This document shows positions 7,072 through 16,120 of a DNA stretch of 64,000 bases, piece after piece (within the stretch, counting starts at the first letter, position 1; the number at the start of each line of letters is the position of its first letter). The notes below the pieces were generated by a model. The model was not told where the DNA came from. It saw nothing but the letters and a program-made list of their open reading frames with translations, and did not search any database. The stretch comes from Agathobacter ruminis (GTDB lineage Bacteria > Bacillota > Clostridia > Lachnospirales > Lachnospiraceae): assembly GCF_002735305.1 (NCBI RefSeq), contig NZ_PDYG01000100.1:1-64000 (forward strand), given 5' to 3'. A program made the translations under genes and the position numbers.

Positions 7072-10000
7072 ATGAAAAAACATTTGATTGGAAAGAATTT
7101 TATTCTAGTTTTGTCTGCAGTGGCAATGTTGCTTGGAGCGACATTTGGCGCTTCTTTTTTGCGTGCAGAAGGGAAGGAACGAAAGGTACTTCTTTTGGCG
7201 CGCGCGGCAGCTGCGAGTGATTTACACTCAATTATGGAGGCTGCTTCGACACTTGACAGCCCGGTTACTGTGACACAATCTTCGAGTTTTAGCATGTTGG
7301 GGGGATCTTTGAGCGAGTATTCATTGATTTTTATTATGATGCCGGATACAAGTCTGGTATCCTATGCAGATAATTTGTCCAACTATGCAAATGCAGGAGG
7401 ATGTGTCGTCCTGTGCGGAGAATTCGGGGGCCCGAATCGTGCTACCAATTTGATTTTGACGGAGCTGGCGCAGGCGATGGGAACTGATTTTGAAATTTCA
7501 CCGGACTTGGAGATTAAGAACGGAGCGTATGGCGGATTGTATTACGGCGACCTGAATATGGACTCCGAGCTTGCAAACGGAATTACGAGCGGGCATGTGA
7601 ACATTGCGGCATCCGGCGTATTGGTGGGATTGCCGGAAAATGCACAGATTGTGGCAACGGCAACGACAGATCAGGAATATGTGATTGCAGCGGATTTGAA
7701 GGTGCGAAATGGCTATTTGACGGTTTTTGCGGATACGAATATTTTTGATCGGGACCGCAACAATGTGAGATTGTGCCATAATCTTTTGACACGAAGTGTG
7801 GAACAGATTGAGGAATTTTCACATAGCTGGAATTACGAGAGCGGGGAAGGCGAAGACGCCAACAAGATTTATGCATATTGCACGCAGGAACATACCTGCG
7901 ATTATCATCGTGACAACAAGCTGGTATTGTCGCTTGAGGCAAATGACTTGCTTTATAATATGGCACCATATGAAAATTATCATATCGATGATCGGATTAC
8001 AGGCGTGACGAAGGCAACGCTGGAGATTAGTTATTATACGGATGAGGATTTAAACAATCCGACAACATCGGTAAATGGTGCGACAACAGAAGGCGGAGCA
8101 CCGACAGAGATTGGCGATTACTGGATGAAGGTTAGTGTCATCGAGGATGCGACTGTCAAAGCATCGGCTTCGGCCGGATTTGCAATTATTCCGGATGTTT
8201 TATATGTGAGGGACAAGGATGTCAATGTGGTCTATGACGGGGATCCTCATACGATTTCCATTCGTGTCGTGAATCCGGTTGCCTATGAGATTACCTATGG
8301 TTATGAAGAAGGCACCTATGATATGACAGAAGCACCGACCCAGACGGATGTCGGCAGCAAGACCATTTATTATCGTGTGACTGCCCAAAATTATGAAGAT
8401 GTGTACGGCGTGGCGACGGTTACCGTAACCCCGAAAACACCGGAATATGAGATTCAACTGAATCCGGATGTGGAATATGACAAGGATGAGCATTGGATGG
8501 AAACCCATTCGGAGATTACAGGCGGCTCAATCTATTTTAGAATCGGAACAGATGGTGAGTGGAAGACATCGCGCCCGGGTGCGACGGATGCCGGCGATTA
8601 TGAGGTTTATTACAAAATCATCGGAGAACCGAATTATTCGGATGTGGAGGAGACGAGGCTTGGAACCTTCAAAATCCTGCCGAGAGAAATTGAGCTTGTG
8701 TGGTCAGACTTTGAATTTTCATATGATCGCAATTATCATAAGCCGACCGTTCGCGCAGACGGTGTTTTGCCGGGCGATTCCTGTGATGTGATTGTGACCG
8801 GAGATGCAAAAAATGCGGGAAGCTATGAGGCTGTTGCAACGATACAGGCCGGATCAAATTATTGTTTTAACGGTGAGAATACGCATGGATATGTGATTCA
8901 TCCAAAAGAAGTCACCATTGTGGTGGATGATGTGCAAAAGCATGCGGATGAAGAAGAACCGACTTATACATTTTATGCATCCGGAATTATCCCGGGTGAT
9001 ACGATTTTTGGAATTCATATGACGCGTGAACCGGGAGAAGAGGTTGGCTCTTATGCGGTTACAGCCGGCGAAGAGAATGGCGCCAATCCAAATTACAGTC
9101 TGCAGTTTGTGGATGGTACTTTGACGATTACGGATCATGTGTATTCGAATCCTCCGACCTTTACCTGGAATGAAGAACTGACAGAATGTATGGCGCGTTT
9201 TATCTGCGATTACAACAGCAGCCATGTTCTTGATGAACCTTGTGAGATTACGGTGACAGGAGATGATTCTGCAAAGACATATGTCGCATCTGTTACGAAA
9301 AACGGAAAAACCTATACGGATACGGTTTATGTCTATAATCATTTAAAGAATGATAACCGGGATTCGGACGGCAGAAAATTTGAGTCCCGTGTCCTGATTC
9401 GGTATCACATTGGCGATAATGAGATTGAAGAAACAATCAGAAATCTTGGTTATACGAATGAACAGCGATTGCAGGACGAAATGATGCGACAGTTGATGCG
9501 AGATGAGCCGAAGTGGAATGCACCGGCGGGCATCACCGTTAAACAGAAAATGTATTCTGTGATCATGCAGATTACCTATGATGGCGGTCAGACCTGGGAG
9601 CGGGCAACAAGGGAGCATTTCCCGGCAGACGGTATTTCGTTTTCATTGCCTTATCCAAAAGGGACCAATGCAAAAGACCATAATTTTGCTGTTTCACATA
9701 TGTTTGCAGAAGAAATGGGCATGCATGAACCGGGAGAAACCGAGCTGCCTGAGGTACAGGAGACCGAAGAGGGTCTTGTGGTCACCGCAACGAGCCTGTC
9801 TCCGGTTATGATTGCATGGACGGATGCAGTCGTATCCATCGAGTTAAACAAAAAAGAAATTCGATTCGACCGGACTAAGGGCGAAGAAAAACTGATTGCG
9901 ACTGTTTTGCCGCAATCTGCGATGGAGAAAGGTGTCATCTGGACGACCAGCAATGCGAAAGTGGCGCAGGTGACAGAGGATGGAACTGTGGTGGCAGTCG

Positions 10001-10203
10001 GCACGGGAGAGTGTATGATTACAGCAACGACAAGGGATGGCGGTAAAACAGCAAGCTGTAAAATTGTCGTGGCGGAGGTAATCAATCGTGCGCACAATGT
10101 CCGGTTTGTACCGGATACCGGAGATGTTAAGCCGTTTGGACTGTTTTTGCCGATGGCAGTTGCATGGCTGCTGCTGATAAGTATGAAACGAAAAAATAAA
10201 TGA
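7072..10203 (+). CDS. Large surface protein with Ig-like repeats and C-terminal sorting-like signal
   Basis: A 1043-residue exported protein. The signal peptide spans about residues 1-33. Residues 38 to about 250 resemble an amidotransferase-like or IFT52/GldG-type alpha/beta domain, judged from its alternating pattern only. The centre (about 300-700) holds several MBG/Ig-like repeats with recurring YDG...H, AGSYEAVA and GDYEVYYKI themes. A BIG_2 domain sits near 925-1005 (VIWTTSNAKVAQVTEDGTV). The C-terminus has VPDTGD near 1013, a hydrophobic helix and a KRKNK tail, like a variant sortase signal. No enzyme motif is evident, so binding or adhesion is possible but unproven. AGGAG lies about 9 nt before the ATG. 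A shared terminator separates it from deoD. Confidence 0.8.
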   Translation: MKKHLIGKNFILVLSAVAMLLGATFGASFLRAEGKERKVLLLARAAAASDLHSIMEAASTLDSPVTVTQSSSFSMLGGSLSEYSLIFIMMPDTSLVSYADNLSNYANAGGCVVLCGEFGGPNRATNLILTELAQAMGTDFEISPDLEIKNGAYGGLYYGDLNMDSELANGITSGHVNIAASGVLVGLPENAQIVATATTDQEYVIAADLKVRNGYLTVFADTNIFDRDRNNVRLCHNLLTRSVEQIEEFSHSWNYESGEGEDANKIYAYCTQEHTCDYHRDNKLVLSLEANDLLYNMAPYENYHIDDRITGVTKATLEISYYTDEDLNNPTTSVNGATTEGGAPTEIGDYWMKVSVIEDATVKASASAGFAIIPDVLYVRDKDVNVVYDGDPHTISIRVVNPVAYEITYGYEEGTYDMTEAPTQTDVGSKTIYYRVTAQNYEDVYGVATVTVTPKTPEYEIQLNPDVEYDKDEHWMETHSEITGGSIYFRIGTDGEWKTSRPGATDAGDYEVYYKIIGEPNYSDVEETRLGTFKILPREIELVWSDFEFSYDRNYHKPTVRADGVLPGDSCDVIVTGDAKNAGSYEAVATIQAGSNYCFNGENTHGYVIHPKEVTIVVDDVQKHADEEEPTYTFYASGIIPGDTIFGIHMTREPGEEVGSYAVTAGEENGANPNYSLQFVDGTLTITDHVYSNPPTFTWNEELTECMARFICDYNSSHVLDEPCEITVTGDDSAKTYVASVTKNGKTYTDTVYVYNHLKNDNRDSDGRKFESRVLIRYHIGDNEIEETIRNLGYTNEQRLQDEMMRQLMRDEPKWNAPAGITVKQKMYSVIMQITYDGGQTWERATREHFPADGISFSLPYPKGTNAKDHNFAVSHMFAEEMGMHEPGETELPEVQETEEGLVVTATSLSPVMIAWTDAVVSIELNKKEIRFDRTKGEEKLIATVLPQSAMEKGVIWTTSNAKVAQVTEDGTVVAVGTGECMITATTRDGGKTASCKIVVAEVINRAHNVRFVPDTGDVKPFGLFLPMAVAWLLLISMKRKNK

Positions 10204-10205
10204 TA

Positions 10206-10233
10206 AAAAGTCCCGACATCTGTCGGGACTTTT
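10206..10233. terminator. Bidirectional terminator between surface protein gene and deoD
   Basis: AAAAGTCCCGACA pairs with TGTCGGGACTTTT around a 2-nt loop. A and T runs flank the stem on both sides, so it can serve both convergent genes. Confidence 0.9.
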
Positions 10234-10251
10234 GAATTTCATGAAAAGTGA

Positions 10252-10968
10252 TTATAACTGGATGGCTGCCTCGAGAGCAAGCTTCATCATGGTGGTGAAG
10301 CTGTTCTGGCGTTCTTCTGCAGTGGTATCCTCATCGAGTACGAAAGAATCGGAGATGGTCAGAAGACATGCTGCGCCTTTGCCCAGCACGTTTGCATTGT
10401 GGAATAATGCAAAGCTTTCCATTTCGACTGCTTTTGCACCATGGTCGGTGACATATCGCTCGAAGCTTCCGTTGGTGGCTTCTTCGTAGAAGACATCGGA
10501 AGAGTGAATGCGCTCAACCTTAACCGGAATATCAAGAATTTTTGCAGTTTTCAGAATCGTATCGTTGATTTTGACAGACGGATACATGACATCATCTGTG
10601 GTGCCGTTCTGTACGCGTGCAAAAGAAGAACCGCTGTATGCACTGTTTGCAAGAACAACATCGTAAACATGCAGATCAGGCACATAGCTGCCGGCTGAAC
10701 CGATGCGGATGATATTTTCGACATCGTATTGTGTATATAACTCATAGGAATAAATTCCGATGGAAGGCATGCCCATTCCGGATGCCATTACTGATACCGG
10801 AACATCTTTGTAAGTGCCTGTATATCCGTATACGTTGCGCACGGAAGTAACAAGCTTTACATCATCAAGAAATGTTTCTGCGATAAATTTTGCTCTGAGA
10901 GGATCGCCCGGCATGAGGACGGTCTTCGCGAAATCACCCTTTTGGGCGCCGTTATGTGGTGTTGCCAT
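10252..10968 (-). CDS. deoD: Purine-nucleoside phosphorylase, DeoD type
   Basis: Cytosolic phosphorolysis of purine (deoxy)nucleosides to the free base and (deoxy)ribose-1-phosphate, for salvage. At 238 residues it has the usual length of the hexameric DeoD family. Family landmarks are HNGAQKGDFAKTVLMPGDP at the N-terminus, SGMGMPSIGIYSYEL in the phosphate/nucleoside region, IRIGSAGS, and TISDSFVLDED with the catalytic Asp near the C-terminus. The minus-strand start has AGGAGG close upstream (10976-10981 on the plus strand). It is convergent with the surface protein gene and divergent from nifJ, so it is probably transcribed alone. Confidence 0.95.
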   Translation of the reverse strand: MATPHNGAQKGDFAKTVLMPGDPLRAKFIAETFLDDVKLVTSVRNVYGYTGTYKDVPVSVMASGMGMPSIGIYSYELYTQYDVENIIRIGSAGSYVPDLHVYDVVLANSAYSGSSFARVQNGTTDDVMYPSVKINDTILKTAKILDIPVKVERIHSSDVFYEEATNGSFERYVTDHGAKAVEMESFALFHNANVLGKGAACLLTISDSFVLDEDTTAEERQNSFTTMMKLALEAAIQL

Positions 10969-11134
10969 ATTTTCTTCCTCCTAAAATATGTTTATGTGTT
11001 CTATTATATATGAAAAGACTTCATTCGGCTAGGAGGAAAAGAATAAACAAAAACAACAACAAGTGAAAAAGTGTTGTCAAATTAGTACAAAAATGAAAAG
11101 AAATAATGTATTTGATTTAGTACACTTGCTTTCG

Positions 11135-11163
11135 TTTACAAAGGAAAAATGATGTGCTAGCAT
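11135..11163 (+). promoter_or_regulatory. Putative nifJ promoter
   Basis: TTTACA (11135-11140) and TAGCAT (11158-11163) are 17 bp apart. The start codon is 63 bp downstream. Two TTAGTACA half-sites occur just upstream, near 11082 and 11117, and could be a regulator target, but no known consensus was matched. Confidence 0.4.
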
Positions 11164-11226
11164 AAACTATATATGGGCTAAAGTAATGAAGAGAGAGGCC
11201 CTGTTTACAAAAGGAGGTTGAATTTT

Positions 11227-14200
11227 ATGCCTAGAGCAAAACAATCTATGGATGGTAATACAGCCGCTGCACATGTTGCGTATGCATACACCGAAGTAGC
11301 TGGTATTTATCCAATCACACCATCTTCACCGATGGCAGATTCTGTTGATCAGTGGTCTGCAGCAGGACTGAAGAACATTTTTGGTACAACAGTTAAAGTA
11401 GTAGAGATGGAGTCGGAAGCAGGTGCTGCCGGAACCGTACACGGTTCACTGGCTACCGGTGCATTGACCACCACATTTACTGCTTCACAGGGATTATTAC
11501 TCATGATTCCTAACATGTATAAAATCGCAGGTGAGAACCTGCCATGTGTATTTGATGTATCTGCACGTACTGTATCATCTCATGCACTGAACATCTTTGG
11601 CGATCACAGTGATGTATATGCTTGTCGTCAGACCGGTTTCGCAATGTTATGTGAGACCAATCCTCAGGAAGTTATGGATCTTTCTCCGGTTGCACATCTG
11701 GCAGCTTTGGAAGGAAAGGTTCCTTTCATCAATTTCTTCGACGGATTCCGTACTTCTCACGAGATTCAGAAGATCGAGAAGTGGGATTATGAAGATTTGA
11801 AAGAAATGTGCCCAATGGATGCCGTTAAGGAGTTCCGCGCACATGCTTTAAATCCAAACCATCCAACCGCTCGTGGTTCTCATGAGAACGGTGATGTATT
11901 CTTCCAGCACCGCGAGGCTTGCAACAGCTTCTATGATGCACTTCCTGCAGTCGTAGAGAAGTACATGAACAAGGTAAACGAAAAGCTCGGTACAGACTAT
12001 AAGCTTTTCAACTACTATGGAGCTGCTGATGCAGAGCGCGTAATTGTAGCTATGGGCTCAATCAACGACGTGGCTGAAGAAGTAATTGATTACCTGACCG
12101 CAAAGGGAGAGAAAGTCGGACTTGTTAAGGTTCGCTTATATCGTCCTTGGTCTTCAGAAGCACTCCTTAAGGTTCTTCCTAAGACTGTTAAGAAGATTGC
12201 CGTATTAGACAGAACAAAAGAGCCTGGATCACTCGGTGAGCCGTTATATCTTGATGTATGTACCACTCTTCGTGAGGCTGGTCTCAATGATATCGTATTG
12301 GTTGGCGGCCGTTATGGTCTTGGATCAAAGGATACTCCTCCTTCATCTGTATTTGCAGTATACAAGGAACTGGAGAAGGATGCACCGAAGAACCGCTTTA
12401 CCATCGGTATTGTGGATGATGTAACCAATCTTTCACTGCCTGAGGTGAAGCCGGCTCCAATCACTTCCGCACCTGGTACAAAAGAGTGCAAATTCTGGGG
12501 TCTCGGTGGTGACGGTACTGTAGGTGCCAACAAGAACTCTACCAAGATTATCGGTGACCACACCGACAAATATATTCAGGCATACTTCCAGTATGACTCA
12601 AAGAAGACCGGTGGTGTAACCATTTCTCATCTGAGATTCGGTGACAACCCAATCAAGAGCCCATATTACATCAACCAGGCTGACTTCGTGGCTTGCCACA
12701 ACCCTGCATATGTAATCCAGGGAATGAAGATGGTTCAGGATGTTAAGCCGGGCGGAGTATTCATGATCAACTGCCAGTGGTCTGACGAAGAATTAGAGCA
12801 GCATTTAAATGCTGAAGCTAAGAAATATATCGCTGACAACAACATTCAGCTTTATACCATCAATGCGATCGACAAGGCAATCGAAATCGGTATGGGCAAG
12901 AGAACCAATACCATTTTGCAGTCTGCTTTCTTCAAACTTGCAGATGTAATGCCAATCGATCAGGCTGTTGAATATATGAAGGCTGCTGCAAAGAAGTCTT
13001 ACTCTAAGAAGGGTGATGCTGTCGTAGAGATGAACTACAAGGCAATCGATGCCGGTGTAGATGCTGTACACAAAGTAGAAGTACCTGCTTCATGGGCAAA
13101 TCCGGAAGCTGATGCACCTGCTAAGGAATTGACAGGTCGTCCTGAAACTGTGAAACTTGTTAAGGATCTCTTAACTCCGATTTCAAAGATGGATGGAGAT
13201 TCCCTTCCGGTATCTGCATTCAAGGATTGCGCAGACGGTCAGTTCGTAACAGGAGCTTCTGCTTATGAGAAGAGAGGAACTGCTGTATCTGTTCCTGAAT
13301 GGAATGCTGAGAAATGTATCCAGTGTAACAACTGTGCATTTGTATGTTCACATGCTACCATTCGTCCGTTCCTGTTATCAGACGACGAAGTAAAGGCTGC
13401 TCCTGCAAACATCAAGCTTGCAGATATGAAGCCGAAGGCAGGCGCATACAAGTACACCATGAGCGTATCTCCGCTTGACTGTATGGGATGCGGCGAGTGT
13501 ATCACCGTATGTCCGGTTGGCGCAATCGAAATGAAGCCACAGGAATCTCAGTCTGCAGAGCAGCCTGTATTTGATTACCTGGTTGCAAATGTATCAAAGA
13601 AGACCGATGCAGGCATGAACGACTTGACCCCTAAGGGATCACAGTTCAACCAGCCATTGCTTGAGTTCTCTGGCTCATGTGCAGGTTGTGCAGAGACTTC
13701 TTATGCAAGATTGATCACCCAGCTGTTTGGTGAGCAGATGTTCATCTCCAATGCAACAGGATGTTCTTCTATCTGGGGTAACCCGGCTGCAACCTCACCA
13801 TATACCGTAAACATCGACTCTAAGAAGGGTCCGGCATGGTCTAACTCATTATTTGAGGATAATGCTGAGCACGGTCTTGGTATGTATGTAGGACAGAAAT
13901 ATGTTCGTGAAGCTGCAATCGAAAAGATTAAAGAGATGGCAGCAGGAGATAAGGCTACTGCAGAATTCAAGGCAGCAGTTGATAAGTTCCTTGAGACCAA
14001 GGAAGATACCAAAGCAAATGTTGAGCCTACCAAGGTACTCATCGAAGAATTGGAGAAGGCTGCAGCAGCAGGATGCCCAATCGCTCCGGAAGTACTCGAG
14101 AAGAAAGATTACCTCGGCAAGAAGTCTGTATGGATCTTCGGTGGTGACGGATGGGCATATGATATCGGATTCGGCGGATTGGATCATGTCCTTGCTTCCG

Positions 14201-14778
14201 GTGAGAATGTAAATGTCATGGTATTCGATACTGAGATGTATTCTAATACCGGTGGACAGGCTTCCAAGGCTTCCAATATCGGTGAAGTATGTCAGTTCGC
14301 AGCAGCCGGTAAGGAAATCGGCAAGAAGTCCTTATCTGAAATCGCTATGAGCTACGGATATGTATATGTTGCTCAGATTGCACTTGGTGCAAATATGGCA
14401 CAGGCTGTTAAGGTTATCGCTGAAGCAGAAGCTTATCCGGGACCATCACTGATCATCGGATATGCTCCATGTGAACTTCACGGAATTGCCAAGGGTGGTA
14501 TGAACCACTGCCAGGATGAAATGAAGAAAGCAGTTGCAGCAGGTTACTGGAACCTCTTCTCATTCAATCCTGCACTCAAGGCAGAAGGCAAGAATCCATT
14601 CACTCTTACCTCTAAGGCAGGAGATGGTTCTTACCAAGACTTCTTAAATAACGAAGCCCGTTATACACGTCTGATCAAGCCGTTCCCGGAGCGTGCTGAG
14701 AGACTCTTCAAGAAGTCCGAAGAAGTTGCAAACGAGCGTTTTGCTCACTTAGAAAAATTAGTTGAATTATACAAATAA
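11227..14778 (+). CDS. nifJ: Pyruvate:ferredoxin (flavodoxin) oxidoreductase
   Basis: Single-chain PFOR that converts pyruvate and CoA to acetyl-CoA, CO2 and reduced ferredoxin, the central anaerobic pyruvate step. The ATG at 11227 follows AAGGAGG by 9 nt, so an in-frame TTG at 11218 is not used. The protein is 1183 residues. Domain order: pyrimidine-binding domain I with YPITPSSPMAD, domain II, the gamma/EKR region, a ferredoxin insert with two 4Fe-4S motifs (CIQCNNCAFVC and CMGCGECITVC), and the TPP domain with CAGC, GDGWAYDIGFGGLDH and EMYSNTGGQASKAS. Codons look strongly adapted, with many ATC/ACC/AAG, unlike the more AT-rich neighbours. This is typical of a very highly expressed gene. 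Acetate kinase at 54159 may use the acetyl-CoA branch. Confidence 0.97.
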   Translation: MPRAKQSMDGNTAAAHVAYAYTEVAGIYPITPSSPMADSVDQWSAAGLKNIFGTTVKVVEMESEAGAAGTVHGSLATGALTTTFTASQGLLLMIPNMYKIAGENLPCVFDVSARTVSSHALNIFGDHSDVYACRQTGFAMLCETNPQEVMDLSPVAHLAALEGKVPFINFFDGFRTSHEIQKIEKWDYEDLKEMCPMDAVKEFRAHALNPNHPTARGSHENGDVFFQHREACNSFYDALPAVVEKYMNKVNEKLGTDYKLFNYYGAADAERVIVAMGSINDVAEEVIDYLTAKGEKVGLVKVRLYRPWSSEALLKVLPKTVKKIAVLDRTKEPGSLGEPLYLDVCTTLREAGLNDIVLVGGRYGLGSKDTPPSSVFAVYKELEKDAPKNRFTIGIVDDVTNLSLPEVKPAPITSAPGTKECKFWGLGGDGTVGANKNSTKIIGDHTDKYIQAYFQYDSKKTGGVTISHLRFGDNPIKSPYYINQADFVACHNPAYVIQGMKMVQDVKPGGVFMINCQWSDEELEQHLNAEAKKYIADNNIQLYTINAIDKAIEIGMGKRTNTILQSAFFKLADVMPIDQAVEYMKAAAKKSYSKKGDAVVEMNYKAIDAGVDAVHKVEVPASWANPEADAPAKELTGRPETVKLVKDLLTPISKMDGDSLPVSAFKDCADGQFVTGASAYEKRGTAVSVPEWNAEKCIQCNNCAFVCSHATIRPFLLSDDEVKAAPANIKLADMKPKAGAYKYTMSVSPLDCMGCGECITVCPVGAIEMKPQESQSAEQPVFDYLVANVSKKTDAGMNDLTPKGSQFNQPLLEFSGSCAGCAETSYARLITQLFGEQMFISNATGCSSIWGNPAATSPYTVNIDSKKGPAWSNSLFEDNAEHGLGMYVGQKYVREAAIEKIKEMAAGDKATAEFKAAVDKFLETKEDTKANVEPTKVLIEELEKAAAAGCPIAPEVLEKKDYLGKKSVWIFGGDGWAYDIGFGGLDHVLASGENVNVMVFDTEMYSNTGGQASKASNIGEVCQFAAAGKEIGKKSLSEIAMSYGYVYVAQIALGANMAQAVKVIAEAEAYPGPSLIIGYAPCELHGIAKGGMNHCQDEMKKAVAAGYWNLFSFNPALKAEGKNPFTLTSKAGDGSYQDFLNNEARYTRLIKPFPERAERLFKKSEEVANERFAHLEKLVELYK

Positions 14779-14784
14779 TTCTGC

Positions 14785-14812
14785 AAGCCCCGCACAAAAG
14801 TGCGGGGCTTTG
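14785..14812 (+). terminator. nifJ terminator
   Basis: AAGCCCCGCAC pairs with GTGCGGGGCTT around AAAA, shortly after the nifJ stop. The T-tract is short. Confidence 0.85.
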
Positions 14813-14873
14813 TGGTAAAATATGAATATGGGAGTAGCAACATAGTTTGATCACATTTGAATGGTAAAGTGTT

Positions 14874-16106
14874 ATGAAGAAAGCAATGATTTCTTTGTGC
14901 GTTTCCTGTGTGGTACTATGCATGCTGCTGGTTTTTGTGGCAGTGCAGGAAAAGCAAGGCAAAACAAACACAAGAGTGATTCGCCAGGAACCGCTTCCGG
15001 GTGCGGCCGGGGCTGTGCGGAAGGAAGAGTCACAAAAGCAGACCGAGCAGGAGGAGCCTGTCGCAGAATTGCCACAGGTAGAACTTGTCATGATCGGCGA
15101 CATGCTGATGCATACACGCGTCCTCGATTCCGGAAAGGCGCAAGACGGAGCATACAGCTACGATCATTTGTTTCGTCAGGTCAAAGATAAGGTGGAGCAG
15201 GCCGATCTGGCAATTGTGAATCAGGAGACAATCCTCGGTGGTACTGAACTTGGATTGTCCTCTTATCCATGCTTTAATTCGCCTTATGAGCTCGGAGATG
15301 CTGAAGTGCGCGCCGGTTTTGATGTCATACTGCATGGCACGAATCATGCGCTGGATAAGCATGCGCGTGGAATCAACAATTGTATGCAATTCTGGAATGA
15401 AAAATATCCGGATATTGCGGTGCTTGGAATTCATGACAGCTGGGATGACCAGAAGGATATTTATGTCTATACCAAAGAGGGAATCCGGATTGCTGTATTG
15501 AATTACACATATGGGACAAACGGAATCGAGATGCCGGATGGCATGGAATATTGCGTGGATTATCTCGAGGAAGAAAGAGTTCGCAAGGATGTGGAGAAGG
15601 CAAAGGAGTTGTCTGATTTTGTGGTGGTCTGCCCGCATTGGGGAACTGAATATCAGCTGACTGCAGATGCATCACAAAAGAGATGGTGTGAAAAGTTTTT
15701 GGATTGGGGCGTCGATTTGGTGATCGGGACCCATCCGCATGTCATTGAGCCCGTGGAAATGTACACGCGCAAAGATGGCAGCAGAATGCTCGTCTATTAT
15801 TCGTTGGGCAATTTCGTCAACGGAACAGAGAGCAAAAAGAAGGGGATTGGTGTACGAATGATTGGTGGAATGGCGGATGTGACCATCGGCTATGAACCGG
15901 ACGGTACGGTTGGTATTTTGTCCTATTCGATTTTGCCTGTTGTATGCCATGAAGATGAAGGAACTTCGTATACGGTATATTTCTTGGAGGACTACACAAA
16001 GGAATTGGCAAAGCGAAACTGGATTGTGGAGAGTGATCCGAATTTTTCGAAGGAATATTGTGATTCCGTGGTCCGTGAAGTCTGGGGAAAAGAATCTAGA
16101 AATTAA
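14874..16106 (+). CDS. CapA-family (poly-gamma-glutamate capsule-like) protein
   Basis: A 410-residue extracytoplasmic protein with an N-terminal membrane anchor or signal (about 8-25) and a charged linker to about residue 60. The PGA_cap/CapA metallophosphatase-like domain follows, with MIGDMLMHTRV, NQETILGG, LHGTNHALD, CPHWGTEYQL and IGTHPHVIEPVE carrying the usual His/Asp residues. In known capsule operons CapA works with CapB and CapC, and neither is here, so the substrate is uncertain. The ribosome site before this ATG is weak. The fbp start lies 14 bp after the stop, which places the gene at the head of a probable five-gene operon. Confidence 0.85.
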   Translation: MKKAMISLCVSCVVLCMLLVFVAVQEKQGKTNTRVIRQEPLPGAAGAVRKEESQKQTEQEEPVAELPQVELVMIGDMLMHTRVLDSGKAQDGAYSYDHLFRQVKDKVEQADLAIVNQETILGGTELGLSSYPCFNSPYELGDAEVRAGFDVILHGTNHALDKHARGINNCMQFWNEKYPDIAVLGIHDSWDDQKDIYVYTKEGIRIAVLNYTYGTNGIEMPDGMEYCVDYLEEERVRKDVEKAKELSDFVVVCPHWGTEYQLTADASQKRWCEKFLDWGVDLVIGTHPHVIEPVEMYTRKDGSRMLVYYSLGNFVNGTESKKKGIGVRMIGGMADVTIGYEPDGTVGILSYSILPVVCHEDEGTSYTVYFLEDYTKELAKRNWIVESDPNFSKEYCDSVVREVWGKESRN

Positions 16107-16120
16107 AGGGGGATTCTTAG

